NCBI RefSeq assembly: GCF_900149705.1
Contig: NZ_LT703001.1
Span: forward strand, 2,591,001 to 2,655,000
Source: Sphingorhabdus sp. Alg231-15
Lineage (GTDB): Bacteria; Pseudomonadota; Alphaproteobacteria; Sphingomonadales; Sphingomonadaceae
Length of the DNA: 64,000 bases
Reading direction: 5' to 3'
Below the pieces are notes generated by a model. That model did no database searches. It was not told where the DNA came from and saw only the letters and a list, made by a program, of their open reading frames with translations. A program made the position numbers and the translations under genes. Position 1 is the stretch's first letter, and the number at the start of each line of letters is the position of its first letter. This document shows, one piece after another, positions 62,605 to 64,000 of this stretch.

Positions 62605-64000
62605 TTAAGAGGGGCTTTGGGATGCCGATATCTCTGCCTCCGCTTGGGGTGGCTTTCTTCGGATAATAAGCTGGATGACTTCGAGCAAAGTCGGTTTGGC
62701 CAGCAGCCACAATAAACCAACATAGGCTAGTCCACCAATGGCCACCAATATGGCCAAGCGCGCATAGACGATCATCTCGGGCAAGAACTGATCTGCGAAA
62801 TAGACAATCGCTGCCATCGCTATGGATGTGGAAAGACCGGGCCATATGGCACCTGCTAACTGGCGACTGTTGATTCCGATGTGGCGATAAGACTGCATGA
62901 AAGTGAACGCAGTGAGGAGCGGGAAAGCAATCACCCAGCCCCATGCGAGCCCCAAAGCGCCCCATTGCAAGCCGATCAAAAAGGTGATCGGCATTAAAAT
63001 GGCGCCGACAAAAGAGGCTCTGGCTGTAATCTGCGGCTTGCCAACCGCGTTATTGGCGGGTGCGAATAGTATCTGCAGAGTCATCACCGGCATCGCCAAT
63101 GCCAATATGCTGACAAAGGGAGTCATCTCTAGCCATTTGGGACCAAATAAGGTGCCAACCAAAGGCGCCGCGGTAACCGACATCCCCAAATAAAGCGGAC
63201 AAGAGATCAGCATGATGAGGCGCACCGCCTTTAAAAAGGACCAGCTCAATGCCTTGGGGTCATCCTGCAGACGGGAGTAAGCGGGAAATGCAACTTCGTT
63301 GAGTGGCGGGACAAATTTTGCGGCAAAGATTGTGGTGAGAAAAAGGGCTTCGGCGTAGAGCCCCAATTCATACGGATCGAGAACCCGGCCAGCGATGAAA
63401 ATATCGGACTGACTCTGGATGGTCCAAAACAGATGACTCGCAAGCAGCGTTGCACCGAATCCGAACATCGCTCCGGCGCCTTTGAAGTTAAAGCTGGGCC
63501 AGACATAAAATCGGACTGCAATCACCAAGCAGATAGCTCGCGTCCAGAAGATTGAGAGGGGCGCATATATAAGTGTCCAAACGCCATGGCCGTTAAGCGC
63601 GAAGTATAAAGCGACCACGGCACCAACAATCGCAGAGATGAGATTGATGATCGCCGGCTTCTTGAACTCCAGGTTTCTGGTCATCAGCGCTTCGGGCAAA
63701 ACCATGAAAGGCGTGGCGAGGAATATTAAGGCCTGCACCCTCAGCAGGTCCTCCACAACCGGCTGGCGATAATAGTCGGCCGCGAGCGGTGCGAGCAATA
63801 TCTGGAGAATCGCAATGCCACCATTAAGGAGCAAAAGCATACCAAAGGCTTGTCGAATCCGGATGGGATCTACTTTTTCGGCCTGAATGATCGAACTGGC
63901 GAGGCCATATCCGTTCATAAAGCTCAAAAAAACGAGTATGACCTGCGTCATCGCGAAAATACCATAATCATTCGGATCAAGGATGCGGATAACCGCCAGA
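62605..64000 (-). CDS. polysaccharide flippase (Wzx/MATE-type), partial
   Basis: A polytopic membrane protein of at least 464 visible residues that runs off the right edge: the frame stays open to 64000 and reads LAVIRILDPNDYGIFAMTQV, the usual start of this family, so its true N-terminus (about 30-40 residues) is outside the window. It has about twelve helices and belongs to the oligosaccharide/lipopolysaccharide flippase family (PST/Wzx), which moves lipid-linked glycans across the inner membrane. The cytosolic C-terminus (RRKPPQAEAEI) is polar. An ATG at 63951 is internal, not the start. Confidence 0.9.
   Translation of the reverse strand, partial: LAVIRILDPNDYGIFAMTQVILVFLSFMNGYGLASSIIQAEKVDPIRIRQAFGMLLLLNGGIAILQILLAPLAADYYRQPVVEDLLRVQALIFLATPFMVLPEALMTRNLEFKKPAIINLISAIVGAVVALYFALNGHGVWTLIYAPLSIFWTRAICLVIAVRFYVWPSFNFKGAGAMFGFGATLLASHLFWTIQSQSDIFIAGRVLDPYELGLYAEALFLTTIFAAKFVPPLNEVAFPAYSRLQDDPKALSWSFLKAVRLIMLISCPLYLGMSVTAAPLVGTLFGPKWLEMTPFVSILALAMPVMTLQILFAPANNAVGKPQITARASFVGAILMPITFLIGLQWGALGLAWGWVIAFPLLTAFTFMQSYRHIGINSRQLAGAIWPGLSTSIAMAAIVYFADQFLPEMIVYARLAILVAIGGLAYVGLLWLLAKPTLLEVIQLIIRRKPPQAEAEISASQSPS

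Noticed and set aside
1..64000. CRISPR array
   Set aside because: No set of equally spaced direct repeats with unique spacers was found; the repeated elements are palindromic and dispersed.

Overview
The window looks like a chromosomal segment from a marine or environmental member of the Sphingomonadales (Sphingorhabdus/Parasphingorhabdus/Sphingopyxis-like). This is an inference from gene content: a large TonB-dependent receptor, a CYP153-type P450 with its ferredoxin, paired DUF4139 proteins, a DUF5681 protein, a ParB/DNA-methyltransferase fusion, and an alphaproteobacterial-type tRNA-Gly(TCC). No rRNA, CRISPR array or recognisable transposase was seen.

Layout. 0-3.6 kb: accessory module with a PD-(D/E)XK-like protein, DUF5681 protein, ParB-domain/adenine-type methyltransferase and an orphan gene, bounded by a field of TTCCCTGTT repeats. 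3.6-10.6 kb: CPBP protease, secreted alpha/beta hydrolase, OmpR-type two-component system, and a divergent YbbAP-like FtsX ABC transporter; direct-repeat candidate operators link these genes. 10.7-18.0 kb: six minus-strand genes in one run (merC-like, TonB receptor, DUF1624 acyltransferase-like, ABC-2 exporter of three genes) behind a promoter overlapped by a good Zur-type box. 18.2-25.2 kb: redox genes (thioredoxin-like lipoprotein, cNMP-binding/TrxR-like flavoprotein, TVP38 protein, SDR, AraC, MerR and a divergent old-yellow-enzyme gene with a textbook MerR operator). 25.3-30.5 kb: TPR histidine kinase facing its LuxR-type regulator, LysR/azoR pair, orphan secreted protein. 30.7-37.9 kb: glpD, tRNA-Gly, M1 aminopeptidase, acyl-CoA synthetase, Ohr/OsmC, membrane protein. 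38-42.6 kb: CYP153/ferredoxin pair and small genes peppered with copies of a dispersed palindromic repeat. 42.9-46.8 kb: six-EF-hand secreted protein, a strong terminator, a second OmpR-type two-component system, and a helix-turn-helix orphan. 46.8-49.8 kb: AT-rich insert with a lipoprotein-like gene and a KAP-family P-loop NTPase. 49.8-64 kb: acnA, CMD/VOC pair, His-rich secreted protein, TauE/TetR, SRPBCC, DUF4139 pair, thioesterase, CBS protein, sugar-phosphate isomerase-like protein, and a polysaccharide flippase cut by the right edge.

How genes may work together. The most coherent unit is the putative zinc-responsive operon at 10.7-18.0 kb, which joins outer-membrane uptake (TonB receptor), inner-membrane metal handling (MerC-like) and an ABC-2 exporter. 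The CYP153/ferredoxin pair and nearby acyl-CoA synthetase fit terminal oxidation of alkanes or fatty chains. The dispersed repeat family (at least eight copies, five between 38.0 and 42.3 kb) is the clearest structure that genes alone do not explain.
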